Shown: positions 1-7,142, numbered from the stretch's first letter. The stretch: 64,000 nt of DNA from Candidatus Mnemosynella biddleae (GCA_002011165.2 MTMI02000009.1:1-64000), one strand, 5' to 3'. Notes: a model not told the origin generated them from the letters alone. Numbers and translations are program-made.

Positions 1-2
1 AA

Positions 3-440
3 CCTATCGACCTAAAACTTCCACGACTTCGAACGATTAACGGTCAGAAAGTCAATATTTGTGACATCGACCTCGTCCTTGAGGTTGGGGGAGAAATAAA
101 AGCCATTGCCGAACTCAAGAGATACAAAAACGCAGACATTTATCCCGAATTCTGGATCCCAGCCCATGAATTTGTGTTGATGAAGAGAGTTGCCTTAGCT
201 CTAAACGTTGATCTCTTCTTGATAATCGAAAACGGAAAAGAATTCTATCTCACCGAGATTGACCCAAACGAGAGAAAACCGGGTGTTTTAAATTTCTACA
301 GTAGAAAGCACATTATTTTCGATAAAAGCGAATTCGCCCGATTTCAAAATTGGGAACTCGAGAGATTTTTGAGAGAAAGATATGGAGATGATCACGCTCC
401 TCTCTCAAAAGAAAGGAAGAAGGAGGTGATATTAAAATGA
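3..440 (+). CDS. PD-(D/E)XK nuclease-like protein, 5' end outside window
   Basis: The reading frame is open from the first bases of the window, so the N-terminus is missing. The visible 145 residues contain an acidic beta-strand ending in ICDIDLVLEV, then AELKRYKN. This D...E-x-K spacing is that of PD-(D/E)XK nucleases and Holliday-junction-resolvase-like folds. A helix (FWIPAHEFVLMKRVALALN) and a strand (DLFLIIENG) follow, also fitting the fold. It lies inside the integrated element and is translationally coupled (ATGA overlap) to the next small gene. A DNA-processing role in the element is inferred; the specific family is not recognised. Confidence 0.55.
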   Translation, partial: PIDLKLPRLRTINGQKVNICDIDLVLEVGGEIKAIAELKRYKNADIYPEFWIPAHEFVLMKRVALALNVDLFLIIENGKEFYLTEIDPNERKPGVLNFYSRKHIIFDKSEFARFQNWELERFLRERYGDDHAPLSKERKKEVILK

Positions 441-604
441 AAATAAAGGAACCCAGAAGAGTTTTAAAAAAGGCACTACGCCCGAGTGATTGTCAAAAAT
501 ACTGTGGAGTGAAATTTGGCGAGTGTGTCTTCCTCCATGAACGGGGAGGGAAATACTACTGTGGAAGGGGGATTGAGGAGTTCCGCCTCCTTACAAGGAG
601 GTGA
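437..604 (+). CDS. Small Cys-rich protein (55 aa)
   Basis: The ATG overlaps the stop of the nuclease-like gene (ATGA), and a near-perfect Shine-Dalgarno AGGAGGTGAT lies seven bases upstream at 421-430. The 55-residue product has cysteines at 19, 23, 30 and 42 plus His34, which suggests a small zinc-binding fold, with a basic N-terminus (KEPRRVLKKALR). Family unknown. Coupling to the nuclease suggests the two are made together. A second GGAGGTGAG lies at its own 3' end, before a possible GTG-initiated 37-codon frame (612-725), which I do not call. Confidence 0.5.
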   Translation: MKIKEPRRVLKKALRPSDCQKYCGVKFGECVFLHERGGKYYCGRGIEEFRLLTRR

Positions 605-761
605 GAATAAAGTGAACTATCCACCCCCTCTCTCCCCCTTTTTTATTAGATTAATCTTGGGGAACGCAAAACTCGGCGGAGAACGGAGATTGGGCGTAAA
701 AAATGGTAATCCTGTGAAGATTTGATTACCTTTTCAAAAAGAAGATAGGAGGTGATGAAAA

Positions 762-1361
762 ATGCCTGAAAAAAATAAAAGAGAAATTGTCTGGGACAAA
801 GGAATTGATTACGAGGAGTTTGAGGAGTATCTCGAACAGAAAATCAACGAACTCTGGCCACCCGAGGGTAAGAGGGAAGAGATACAACTAATGTATTATT
901 CAATCCTCGCCACGCAACTCTTTAACGGAGCTCGAATCTCCGAGACCTTAGAGGCCTTTAAGAAATGGGTTGAAACAGGAGAAAGAGAACAAGAGGTTAG
1001 AGTGAGAAAGAAAAAGAGTAAAAAGCTGAAAAAACACGAGAAGTTTAGAATAATCAAAATTCCAGAGATTCTTCCTGATAAAATGAGAATTTTCTTCAAA
1101 GATCATTTAAATGTCCCCGATGACGTCTTACTGAATCGAATCAAGAAATGGGCATCTCTCAAGGGTTACAACACACACAGTCTAAGATATGCATGGATAA
1201 CTCAAAGACTCAAGGAGGGCTATAACCCCGCTATTGTTGCAAAGATGGTTCGACACGCTCGAACAGATCAGTTAATGACATACACGCAAACTCTCTATGC
1301 CGATAACATTATTCGAAGTCAAAAATGGGGGCAGAGCCGAAAGAAATCACAAAAAGTTTAA
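762..1361 (+). CDS. Minimal tyrosine recombinase (catalytic domain only)
   Basis: The 199-aa product carries the tyrosine recombinase signature: Arg58 in NGARISE, H-S-L-R at 139-142, Arg164-His165 and a candidate nucleophile Tyr174 in MTYTQ. Lys99 in RIIKIP could be the beta-hairpin lysine. At 199 aa it has no room for the usual N-terminal arm- or core-binding domain, so it resembles the short XerA-like catalytic domains of archaeal elements. A GGAGGTGAT Shine-Dalgarno at 749-757 fixes the start. It converges on the 787-aa gene with a 15-bp 3' overlap. This is a second recombinase in an element that already has an SSV-type integrase; it may resolve multimers or invert DNA (inference). Confidence 0.75.
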   Translation: MPEKNKREIVWDKGIDYEEFEEYLEQKINELWPPEGKREEIQLMYYSILATQLFNGARISETLEAFKKWVETGEREQEVRVRKKKSKKLKKHEKFRIIKIPEILPDKMRIFFKDHLNVPDDVLLNRIKKWASLKGYNTHSLRYAWITQRLKEGYNPAIVAKMVRHARTDQLMTYTQTLYADNIIRSQKWGQSRKKSQKV

Positions 1362-3710
1362 ATTCTTCCCCCGCCTATTTTTCTTCGGGGACTTCTTCAA
1401 TCCCTCGAGCTCACGTGTTGGGAACGTGAGACCAAATCCCAGCCTCTCCATCAATTTTTTGTATTCCCTCTTCTTTTCAGGCCTTCTCACCCGTGGGGCG
1501 TATTTGAACATGGCCTCAGTCATCGTAACCGCATACCAGTCAGCAAGAGGTGTGATATTGTGTTTCAGAGAGAATCCAGAGAATTTGAGTTTCTCCCTCC
1601 TCTCCCCCTTCGATCTTCCACCAAAATCGGGGAAGAAGAAAATTGATTTTGGCGGTTTTTTGGGTTCCTCTGTTTTCGTTTTTGTTGCAGCCCTCGAAAT
1701 TGTTAAAGCTCTCTCTTTTGCTTTTTCTCTCACCCTCGATTTAGTTAAACCAAGAGAAGATGTGATCTCGAGATTCAAAAACCCGGGTATTGATTTCACT
1801 GAGCCTCTCCCTTTCTGGAGAGTGTCATATTTTGAAATTCGAATTCTCGCCGTCTCGGGTGTCACTACCTCATCGGTGAGTAACGCCTCGGGAGAAAGAA
1901 ACGTGCTCAGAGGATTTGGAAACACAAAGCTCGGGAGAGGTCTTCTCTTCTGCACCTCTGAGAAGAACCAGAAGTGTGGAGATCTCTCAAAAATGTTCAA
2001 ATCAAAGAAAGGTTCTCTCTCAACGAGAGGCACGAGAGAGTGAAGCTGATAACTCGGTTTCACGAGGGGGGCTTTATCATATTTGATTGCCCAGATCTGA
2101 GTTACGGGCGTTCTCCTCTCTTCGAAAACTGTGAGGCGTGATCTCCTCGGGATGAGCCTCTCACTTCGAGTTTCTTTCACGGCGAGTCTTCTCTCTCTGA
2201 GCTCTCCCGAAAGTTTCACCCGCTTTTTGTTGAGTCTCTCCACACTTTCGATTTTCTTTTCAACATCAACTCGCAATCCAAATCTTTTCCTCACACCCGG
2301 GAGAGAGGACGTTGAAACGAATTTTCCTCGAGCTCCTTCTGGTGTCACCTCAATGAGAAATCCTCCACGATATTTTATTTCCCCCGCACTCGCCTCAATT
2401 CCCCCTCCAACTTTTGGAAGAACCTCAAAGCGTGGTTGTGCTTTCTGTGTCTCAATTTTCCTCTCGGTTTTTGGAGTTATTATTTTCTTAACGTTCCTTT
2501 CTCTGCCAATCTCTTGAATGTATTCAACACGCACCGCTCTTCGTGTTTTTCCTTTAATTTCCTTCACGAGTTGCTCTCGTAAAATCTCCGCTTCCTGTTT
2601 CATTGATTTTCCAATAAACCCGAGTTTCTCTTTTTGAGTCACGACAACTTCGGGGAGCCCCGAGGCACCTTTCCCGATTTCTGCTTTCGTGATTTTCGTT
2701 TCGGGAACCGCTCTGAGGAGACCGTATCCCCCGAGGGTGATTCCGGCAACAAGAGTGCCGAAAGCCTCAGGACGTTCTTTCATTCCCTGAGTGGCGAGCC
2801 TGAACCCCTCGGAAATGGATGATGGAGATGAGCCCCTCACAATTTTCATGTCCTCTGGTGAGGGAATTTCTCGAGCTCTCTTCACGAGCTCTCCAGTAGA
2901 AAGTTTTCTCGCCAAAAACTGTGAGCCCTCGCCGATGTATCGGGGGGTCTTCAAAATCTCCACGGGTGTGGAGATAATTGATGAGACGAAACCACCGGCA
3001 ACTTTCCCGGCGGTCTTCGAGCCCGTGAGAAGAGAGACGAGAGAAGAAGTTTTCTCACCCGTGTATTCACTCGCCCTTGTAAGCCATGAGAACGGTTGCC
3101 TCTCAAACACATCCACGGTTAAGGGTTGAAAACCGCCCCCTCTAACTTTTCTCTCGCTAACAACTTTCCGTTTCTTCTCCCCCTCGATTTCGTATAAGAT
3201 CTCGAGGCCTCTTTCCGTCTCTCGAATTCTGATATTTTGAGCTTCAGAGGGTATGGGTTCCTGAAGTTGATAAACTCTCTGAGTTTTCAGGGAAACAAAC
3301 TTCGCTCCTTTTCTAAGAGCCTCGATTTGAGGAGTTGTGAGTTTTCCCTCGCTTAAAACGTATTTTTCGCCTCTCGGGGTTTCGAGAACTTTCGGACTCG
3401 GGTCTGTCAAAACTCCTCCAACCTTTATCAAGGTCTCTCGAGTCCCCGTTTTTTGGGGGAGAGAATAAACAACCCGTGCTCCTTTTTCTGTTTCTTCAAA
3501 AATAATATTTCGAGCCTCTTTTGGAATTCTCTTAGATAAAGAATAAGTCCGCTTGGTTTTTGGGGAAAATATTTTACCGCCCTCTCTCAAAAGCCTCTCC
3601 TGTGTTTTTGTGAGCTTTTTTCTATTTGCTATGACATATTTTCCCTGTGACGTCTCCACGGTATCCACATTCGGTGATGTGATTACCCCACCAACTCGAA
3701 TAACACTCAT
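1347..3710 (-). CDS. Large element protein with N-terminal tandem repeat (787 aa)
   Basis: I do not recognise this protein. Residues about 4-93 and 94-183 are diverged copies of one unit: VGGVITSPNVDTVET / VGGVLTDPSPKVLET, then a K-L-T-x-x-Q motif, a (K/R)T-x-R-x-Y strand, I-P-x-E-A-x-N-I and an E-T-E-(K/R)-G strand. A Gly/Ala-rich middle contains one likely membrane segment (FGTLVAGITLGGYGLL, near residue 325). A long basic, charged region follows, then an aromatic C-terminal part (FWFF, SIFFFPDFGG). GGAGGTGC at 3720-3727 precedes the ATG. Size, repeats and element context fit a virion or surface protein, but that is inference. Its position beside an SSV-type integrase recalls the large minor structural protein of fuselloviruses only in length. 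Confidence 0.7.
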   Translation of the reverse strand: MSVIRVGGVITSPNVDTVETSQGKYVIANRKKLTKTQERLLREGGKIFSPKTKRTYSLSKRIPKEARNIIFEETEKGARVVYSLPQKTGTRETLIKVGGVLTDPSPKVLETPRGEKYVLSEGKLTTPQIEALRKGAKFVSLKTQRVYQLQEPIPSEAQNIRIRETERGLEILYEIEGEKKRKVVSERKVRGGGFQPLTVDVFERQPFSWLTRASEYTGEKTSSLVSLLTGSKTAGKVAGGFVSSIISTPVEILKTPRYIGEGSQFLARKLSTGELVKRAREIPSPEDMKIVRGSSPSSISEGFRLATQGMKERPEAFGTLVAGITLGGYGLLRAVPETKITKAEIGKGASGLPEVVVTQKEKLGFIGKSMKQEAEILREQLVKEIKGKTRRAVRVEYIQEIGRERNVKKIITPKTERKIETQKAQPRFEVLPKVGGGIEASAGEIKYRGGFLIEVTPEGARGKFVSTSSLPGVRKRFGLRVDVEKKIESVERLNKKRVKLSGELRERRLAVKETRSERLIPRRSRLTVFEERRTPVTQIWAIKYDKAPLVKPSYQLHSLVPLVEREPFFDLNIFERSPHFWFFSEVQKRRPLPSFVFPNPLSTFLSPEALLTDEVVTPETARIRISKYDTLQKGRGSVKSIPGFLNLEITSSLGLTKSRVREKAKERALTISRAATKTKTEEPKKPPKSIFFFPDFGGRSKGERREKLKFSGFSLKHNITPLADWYAVTMTEAMFKYAPRVRRPEKKREYKKLMERLGFGLTFPTRELEGLKKSPKKNRRGKNLNFL

Positions 3711-3758
3711 GAGAGGTGCACCTCCCCGGGGAGTATATGTAAAATTTAATTCACATCA

Positions 3759-3768
3759 TATTTATATG
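3759..3768 (-). promoter_or_regulatory. TATA box for the 787-aa gene
   Basis: Read on the minus strand the sequence is CATATAAATA. It lies about 50 bases before the ATG at 3710, leaving room for a transcription start near 3735 and a short leader holding the GGAGGTG site. No other TATA-like block is closer. Confidence 0.45.
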
Positions 3769-3844
3769 TATCTCACACTCGAAAACAAATTTCTTCATAT
3801 ACAAACATACCACACCCCCCGGTTTTAATGGGGTTTTAACGTAT

Positions 3845-3860
3845 TTACCCCTAGGGGTAA
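3845..3860. repeat. 16-bp perfect palindrome
   Basis: TTACCCCTAGGGGTAA is identical to its reverse complement. It lies in the 275-base gap between the integrase fragment and the 787-aa gene, about 80 bases upstream of that gene's TATA box on the minus strand. A dimeric regulator operator or a replication/recombination site is possible; no regulator gene is visible at this end. Confidence 0.5.
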
Positions 3861-3896
3861 CATGCTGAAAATGCCATTGGAAACGGGTCTCCTGAT

Positions 3897-4003
3897 TTTT
3901 CCACGACTGTGGCGAATAACTGTTTATTTTCCACGATGTCTCTCGATCACTCATCTTTCAGAGAGCTGGATATCTAAACAAATTTTCACTCCAATCGTGG
4001 AAA
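3897..4003. repeat. Three copies of TTTCCACGA near the integrase 3' end
   Basis: TTTTCCACGA occurs at 3897-3906 and again at 3927-3936 in direct orientation. The inverted form TCGTGGAAA lies at 3995-4003, inside the last codons of the integrase. The two direct copies start 30 bp apart, about three helical turns. This could be a binding array for an element protein, but the motif is short and chance is not excluded. Confidence 0.3.
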
Positions 4004-4897
4004 TTTATCGACGATCTGAGTATACCATCGATCGGCGTGGTGAATCATCTCCAGATAATGTTTCGACCCTACGGTAACTCGAGCTCTCCCCTGAATGAAA
4101 TCGGCTATTCTCTCGGGGACTCCACACTCCACGAGGAAGTTATCCGACCACTTCCTGAGTTTCTTCGAGGTGATGTTTACCCCTCTGTCCTTCAGCCAGA
4201 GGAGTTTTTTCACGGTTTCATAATTTGGGAGATCTGCTTTTCTGAGAGACGGGACGAAGAAGCCGGGGAGATATGCAAAGAAGACCCGCTTTGTGCCTCT
4301 CTCCCAATTAATAGGATAGCGGTAAGCCTTTCCGTTTATTCTAATCAAACTCGAGGGGTCGAAGTTTTTGAGCATGTGGACACCCTCCACAACCCGGATT
4401 CCTGAATAGAGAAGCACACAGTAGAGGAGTCTCAATTCCTCTCTTTTGAGAATTTGATAGCCTCTAACTATCTCCTGAGTGGGTGGATACTCCGGGTCGG
4501 CTCCAGTTTTCGGCACGGGAATGGCCTTCCTCAATCTGAAGAGCTCGACATCATCCACATAATCTCTTTCCTCGAGAAATTTGAAGAAGTGGCGGAGAGC
4601 CAGAATAAACCATCTTCTCCCCTTCGGCACGCTCTGAACGATTTTCGATAGCTCATGTTTACTTGAAAAGGGTTTGGCGTATTTATCGAGGTAACGGAGA
4701 TACATTTTAAGTGTCCTCCCCTCAATAAAACCACGCTCTCCTCTCGATTTATTCTTAACCCATTGAATATATTCCTCCCTATAGTCTTTGAAGTTTATTC
4801 CTTGTTTCTTTTGGCTTAAATCGGTTTTTACGCCCCTTGAGAGCCGGTGGTGCTTATGCACCGCGTGGGTTCGAATCCCACCCCCGGCGTTTTTCAT
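3986..4897 (-). CDS. SSV-type integrase, C-terminal part (IntC)
   Basis: The first residues (AGGGIRTHA...) are the antisense translation of the tRNA-Ser core, as in fusellovirus integrases, where attP lies inside the gene. The ATG at 4897 lies outside the core in host DNA, so it is not the natural start; the N-terminal part should sit at the other border. The rest is a tyrosine recombinase catalytic domain: Arg168 in YSGIRVVEG, a conserved YRYPINWERGTKRVFF segment, basic residues in SKKLRKW (245-250), ADFIQGRARV (265-274) and Tyr281 in KHYLEM. The domain looks intact to its end, so the element could be functional if IntN survives. Confidence 0.85.
   Translation of the reverse strand: MKNAGGGIRTHAVHKHHRLSRGVKTDLSQKKQGINFKDYREEYIQWVKNKSRGERGFIEGRTLKMYLRYLDKYAKPFSSKHELSKIVQSVPKGRRWFILALRHFFKFLEERDYVDDVELFRLRKAIPVPKTGADPEYPPTQEIVRGYQILKREELRLLYCVLLYSGIRVVEGVHMLKNFDPSSLIRINGKAYRYPINWERGTKRVFFAYLPGFFVPSLRKADLPNYETVKKLLWLKDRGVNITSKKLRKWSDNFLVECGVPERIADFIQGRARVTVGSKHYLEMIHHADRWYTQIVDKFPRLE
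4835..4889 (+). other. attR: 3' half of tRNA-Ser(TGA)
   Basis: From the anticodon loop CTTGAGA (TGA at 4838-4840) onward this is a normal tRNA-Ser: anticodon 3' stem GCCGG, long variable arm (GGTGC-TTAT-GCACC), T-arm GTGGG-TTCGAAT-CCCAC, acceptor CCCCGGC and discriminator G. The bases upstream cannot pair with GCCGG, and no 5' half exists, so this is not a tRNA gene but the duplicated attachment core. Recombination in the anticodon loop is typical of SSV-type integrases. Confidence 0.85.
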
Positions 4898-5077
4898 AGT
4901 AATTTGCGTATTTCAGAAACTCCAGAAGCTTCTCTTCGAAGAACTGCTTGGGGATGAAGTGAGAGAGCTTAGAGAGAATGATTAAAAATCTATGGAGAAT
5001 GTTCCCGCTCCGTTATGTGTTGAATGCTAATTAAAAGTTTTCCACATCCAGATCGTTAAAAGCAGTAGCACTTCATC
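4898..5077. other. Host-side junction without a clear gene
   Basis: About 180 bases between the element border and the transporter gene. On the minus strand a reading frame (about 5018-4890) gives FIPKQFFEEKLLEFLKYANYYEKRRG and enters the tRNA core, but one frame away from IntC. It could be the remains of a gene, or of another integrase N-terminus, that once ended at the tRNA. No promoter or RNA structure stands out. Confidence 0.3.
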
Positions 5078-5818
5078 TCAAATCTCTTCTGGTTGAATTT
5101 TCTTGCTCAAATAAATGAAAGGTGTATCGAAAACCGCAACTATGAACTTCATAAAGTAGGAAGTTATGAAAATCTCGAATATTCCTGATAATCCAATGGA
5201 GGAGACGAAGGATGGGTTAAACACTATGAAGAAGAGAGTGGTAAAGATCAGATTATCTATAAGTTGAGAGACCATCGTGGATGCATTGTTTCTGAGCCAG
5301 AGATGTCTACCTTCAGTTTTTCTCTTCCAGAATTCGAATGCCCAGACATCGTGAAGCTGGGAGATTATATATGCTGTTAAACTTGCTATAGTTGCATCTG
5401 GCATGAATCCAAAAATCTGTTCCAGAGCTGGACTAAGAGTATCATCAGGATGAGGTATAAAAAGCAAAGTGAGCTTCATTATTATCGCAGTTGCAACTAG
5501 CATGAAGAATCCAATAAAAACAGCTCTTCTCGCAGCTCTAACTCCATATTTTTCAGTAAGAATATCTGTAGCCAGAAATGAGCTTCCATAAATTACGTTT
5601 CCCATCGCAGTAACAAAACCGAAAAAACTGATAATCTTGGCAACTTGAACATTTGCAAGGATGACAGAAACTGCCACCCAAGCATAGAGTCCGTTCTTCC
5701 CGAAAAATTTGTAAGCCAGTGTTATGGCAATGAAAATTGTGAACATCATCACAAACCAGAGAATCTCGTTGAACACGGGAATGAAGTTTTTTGAACTCTT
5801 ATTTAATTTTTGCGTCAC
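5078..5818 (-). CDS. YhhQ-type queuosine precursor transporter
   Basis: A 246-aa membrane protein with about six hydrophobic helices and the hallmarks of the YhhQ/DUF165 (QPTR) family: ILANVQVAKI, GNVIYGSSFLATDILTEKYG, ISQLHDVWAFEFWKR, and RNNASTMVSQLIDNLIFTTLFF. Family members import 7-deazaguanine precursors (preQ0/preQ1 or queuine). It sits downstream of a bacterial/eukaryotic-type tRNA-guanine transglycosylase on the same strand, which supports a salvage role. The exact substrate cannot be read from sequence. About 130 bases separate it from tgt, and a candidate H/ACA RNA on the opposite strand fills much of that gap. Confidence 0.85.
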   Translation of the reverse strand: MTQKLNKSSKNFIPVFNEILWFVMMFTIFIAITLAYKFFGKNGLYAWVAVSVILANVQVAKIISFFGFVTAMGNVIYGSSFLATDILTEKYGVRAARRAVFIGFFMLVATAIIMKLTLLFIPHPDDTLSPALEQIFGFMPDATIASLTAYIISQLHDVWAFEFWKRKTEGRHLWLRNNASTMVSQLIDNLIFTTLFFIVFNPSFVSSIGLSGIFEIFITSYFMKFIVAVFDTPFIYLSKKIQPEEI

Positions 5819-5871
5819 TGAGACTTTTCCGCAACGATTTTATTTGATTTCAGAAAGTAAATTTAAAATGG

Positions 5872-5930
5872 GGCTCCGTTCCCCACGCTCGGGTGAAAAG
5901 CATGATCCCGGGTCGGTTAGCGGAGCCACA
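5872..5930 (+). ncRNA. Candidate H/ACA guide RNA
   Basis: The segment folds as a single archaeal H/ACA hairpin. The lower stem is GGCTCCG (5872-5878) with CGGAGCC (5921-5927), followed at once by ACA (5928-5930). Unpaired arms TTCCCCA and CGGTTAG form a pocket. The upper stem CGCTCGGG/CCCGGGT (with G-T pairs) is capped by TGA-AAAGCA-TGA, a K-turn/K-loop-like motif of the kind bound by L7Ae. The pocket top is about 14 bases from ACA, as required. The implied target would be CUAACCG-UN-UGGGGAA or a partial match. The ACA and the K-turn sense favour the + strand. No homologue has been checked. Confidence 0.55.
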
Positions 5931-5948
5931 TCTCGGATTTTCAGAATC

Positions 5949-7142
5949 TCAAATATATCCTAACCACTCTTTTTTAAATTCGAGAAATTCTCCACATTTT
6001 ATTGCTTCTCTGATTCTCTCCATGAGTCTGAGCATGAAGTGGAGGTTGTGATAAGATGCCAGTCTGAAATAAGTGAGCTCTTCTGAGGTGAAAAGATGTC
6101 TTAGATAAGCTCGTGAGTAATTTTTGCAGACAAAACAATCGCATGAATCATCAACAGGATTATCATCTTCTCTGAATCTCGAGTTCTCGATATTTATTCT
6201 GAATTTATTCTTCGGAGTTCCTCCAGCTTCAGGAGATATGTAAAGATGCCCTCTCCTCGCCCATCTCGTAGGCGAAACACAATCAAACATATCTATTCCC
6301 CTTTCTACGCAGTTGAAGATGTCTTCAACCGCACCTATGCCTAAGAGATGTTTCGGCTTCTCTTCTGGAAGAATTGGAACTACCCACTCCAAGATGTTAA
6401 GCATATCTCTTTTGCTCTTTCCGAGAGATCCACCTATTCCATAACCTGAAACGTCAAATTTTGAAAGAAATCTTGCTGAAGCTTCTCTGAGATCCTTGTA
6501 TTCTCCACCCTGAACTATTGCGAAGAATTCCTGTTTATCGTCCTTATGCTCCAAACACTCCTTAAACCATTTATGACTTCTCTCAAGAGCTCTTGCAGTA
6601 TATTCTTTATCCGCAAGAGGTGATGTGCATTCATCGAGAGCGAAAACTATGTCCGATTGAAGATTCGATTGAATCTTCATGGAGAGCTCTGGAGTTAAAT
6701 GAACTTTCGCACCAGTTAAGGGATGTTTGAAAGTCACACCTTTATCATCTATGAATGCAAATCTTTCTCCCCTCTCTACTTCCCCTTTAAAACCTTCAAG
6801 GAAGATATTATTTGCAATTTTTCCGACTCCATGTTCTTTTCCGTCACCAAGTGAAAAAGCTTGAAAGCCTCCAGAGTCTGTTGCGATAATTCCGTTGAAT
6901 CCCATGAATTTGTGAATCCCTCCAAGTTTTTTTATTACTTCATCTCCCGGCCTTATGTGGAGATGAAGAGTATTCGCTATTATGACCTCTGCTCCGAGCT
7001 TTTTGAGATCTTCAGAGTCCAGAGCTCTAACAGAAGCGAGTGTTGCAACTGGAAGGAAAGCTGGAGTTCTGAAAGATCCCCTTCGAAGTTTTACTATACC
7101 GCATCTCGCATCTCCATCTTCAGCCTCAATCTTGAATTGCAT
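5949..7142 (-). CDS. tgt: tRNA-guanine transglycosylase, bacterial/queuine type
   Basis: This enzyme exchanges a tRNA guanine for a 7-deazaguanine base. It follows the bacterial/eukaryotic pattern rather than the archaeosine pattern: single-domain length (about 397 aa, no PUA extension), catalytic ATDSGGFQ (Asp89), DECTSP, VQGG, GGSLGKS, FDCVSPTR (nucleophile Asp287) and a zinc site C334-x-C336-x2-C339 with His365, followed by the NYSRAYLRHL and HNLHF motifs. Those enzymes act at anticodon position 34. The ATG at 7142 is preferred because GGGGGAAG precedes it; an in-frame TTG at 7163 is less likely. About 15 extra residues (EAGGTPKNKF) lie before the zinc site. The transporter downstream supports salvage. 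Confidence 0.9.
   Translation of the reverse strand: MQFKIEAEDGDARCGIVKLRRGSFRTPAFLPVATLASVRALDSEDLKKLGAEVIIANTLHLHIRPGDEVIKKLGGIHKFMGFNGIIATDSGGFQAFSLGDGKEHGVGKIANNIFLEGFKGEVERGERFAFIDDKGVTFKHPLTGAKVHLTPELSMKIQSNLQSDIVFALDECTSPLADKEYTARALERSHKWFKECLEHKDDKQEFFAIVQGGEYKDLREASARFLSKFDVSGYGIGGSLGKSKRDMLNILEWVVPILPEEKPKHLLGIGAVEDIFNCVERGIDMFDCVSPTRWARRGHLYISPEAGGTPKNKFRINIENSRFREDDNPVDDSCDCFVCKNYSRAYLRHLFTSEELTYFRLASYHNLHFMLRLMERIREAIKCGEFLEFKKEWLGYI

Larger units (their letters stand above)
1..4889. mobile_element. Right end of an integrated SSV-type element
   Basis: The right border is a 3' tRNA-Ser fragment at about 4835-4889. The integrase C-terminal part reads leftward out of it. That is the geometry left when an SSV-type integrase recombines within its own gene: the intact tRNA and the integrase N-terminal part end up at the far border, here predicted left of base 1. 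Genes inside the border are a nuclease, a Cys-rich small protein, a second tyrosine recombinase and a large repeat protein, none of them housekeeping. Strong Shine-Dalgarno sites (GGAGGTGAT) precede several of them. Virus or plasmid cannot be decided from this end alone. Confidence 0.85.

Noticed and set aside
612-725. GTG-initiated 37-codon frame after the Cys-rich gene
   Set aside because: It has a good Shine-Dalgarno, but the proline-rich start and lack of a recognisable pattern leave it unsupported; the Shine-Dalgarno is also coding sequence of the upstream gene.
1297-2043. Long plus-strand open frame opposite the 787-aa gene
   Set aside because: Antisense shadow: no Shine-Dalgarno at a plausible start, protein rich in Ser/Leu/Phe from the complement of acidic and basic codons, and the minus-strand gene has repeats and an RBS.
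3751-3954. Minus-strand 67-codon frame in the element control region
   Set aside because: It crosses the TATA box and palindrome of the neighbouring gene, has no RBS and no protein-like pattern.
4838-4889. Functional tRNA-Ser gene
   Set aside because: The 5' half and anticodon 5' stem are missing; only the attachment core remains.
4890-5020. Possible integrase N-terminal remnant (FIPKQFFEEKLLEFLKYANYYEKRRG) on the host side
   Set aside because: It is in a different frame from IntC and on the side where host DNA, not IntN, is expected. Too short to call.
5949-7142. Archaeosine-type transglycosylase
   Set aside because: It has no PUA extension, and the zinc site and DECTSP/NYSRAYLRHL motifs are of the queuine type.
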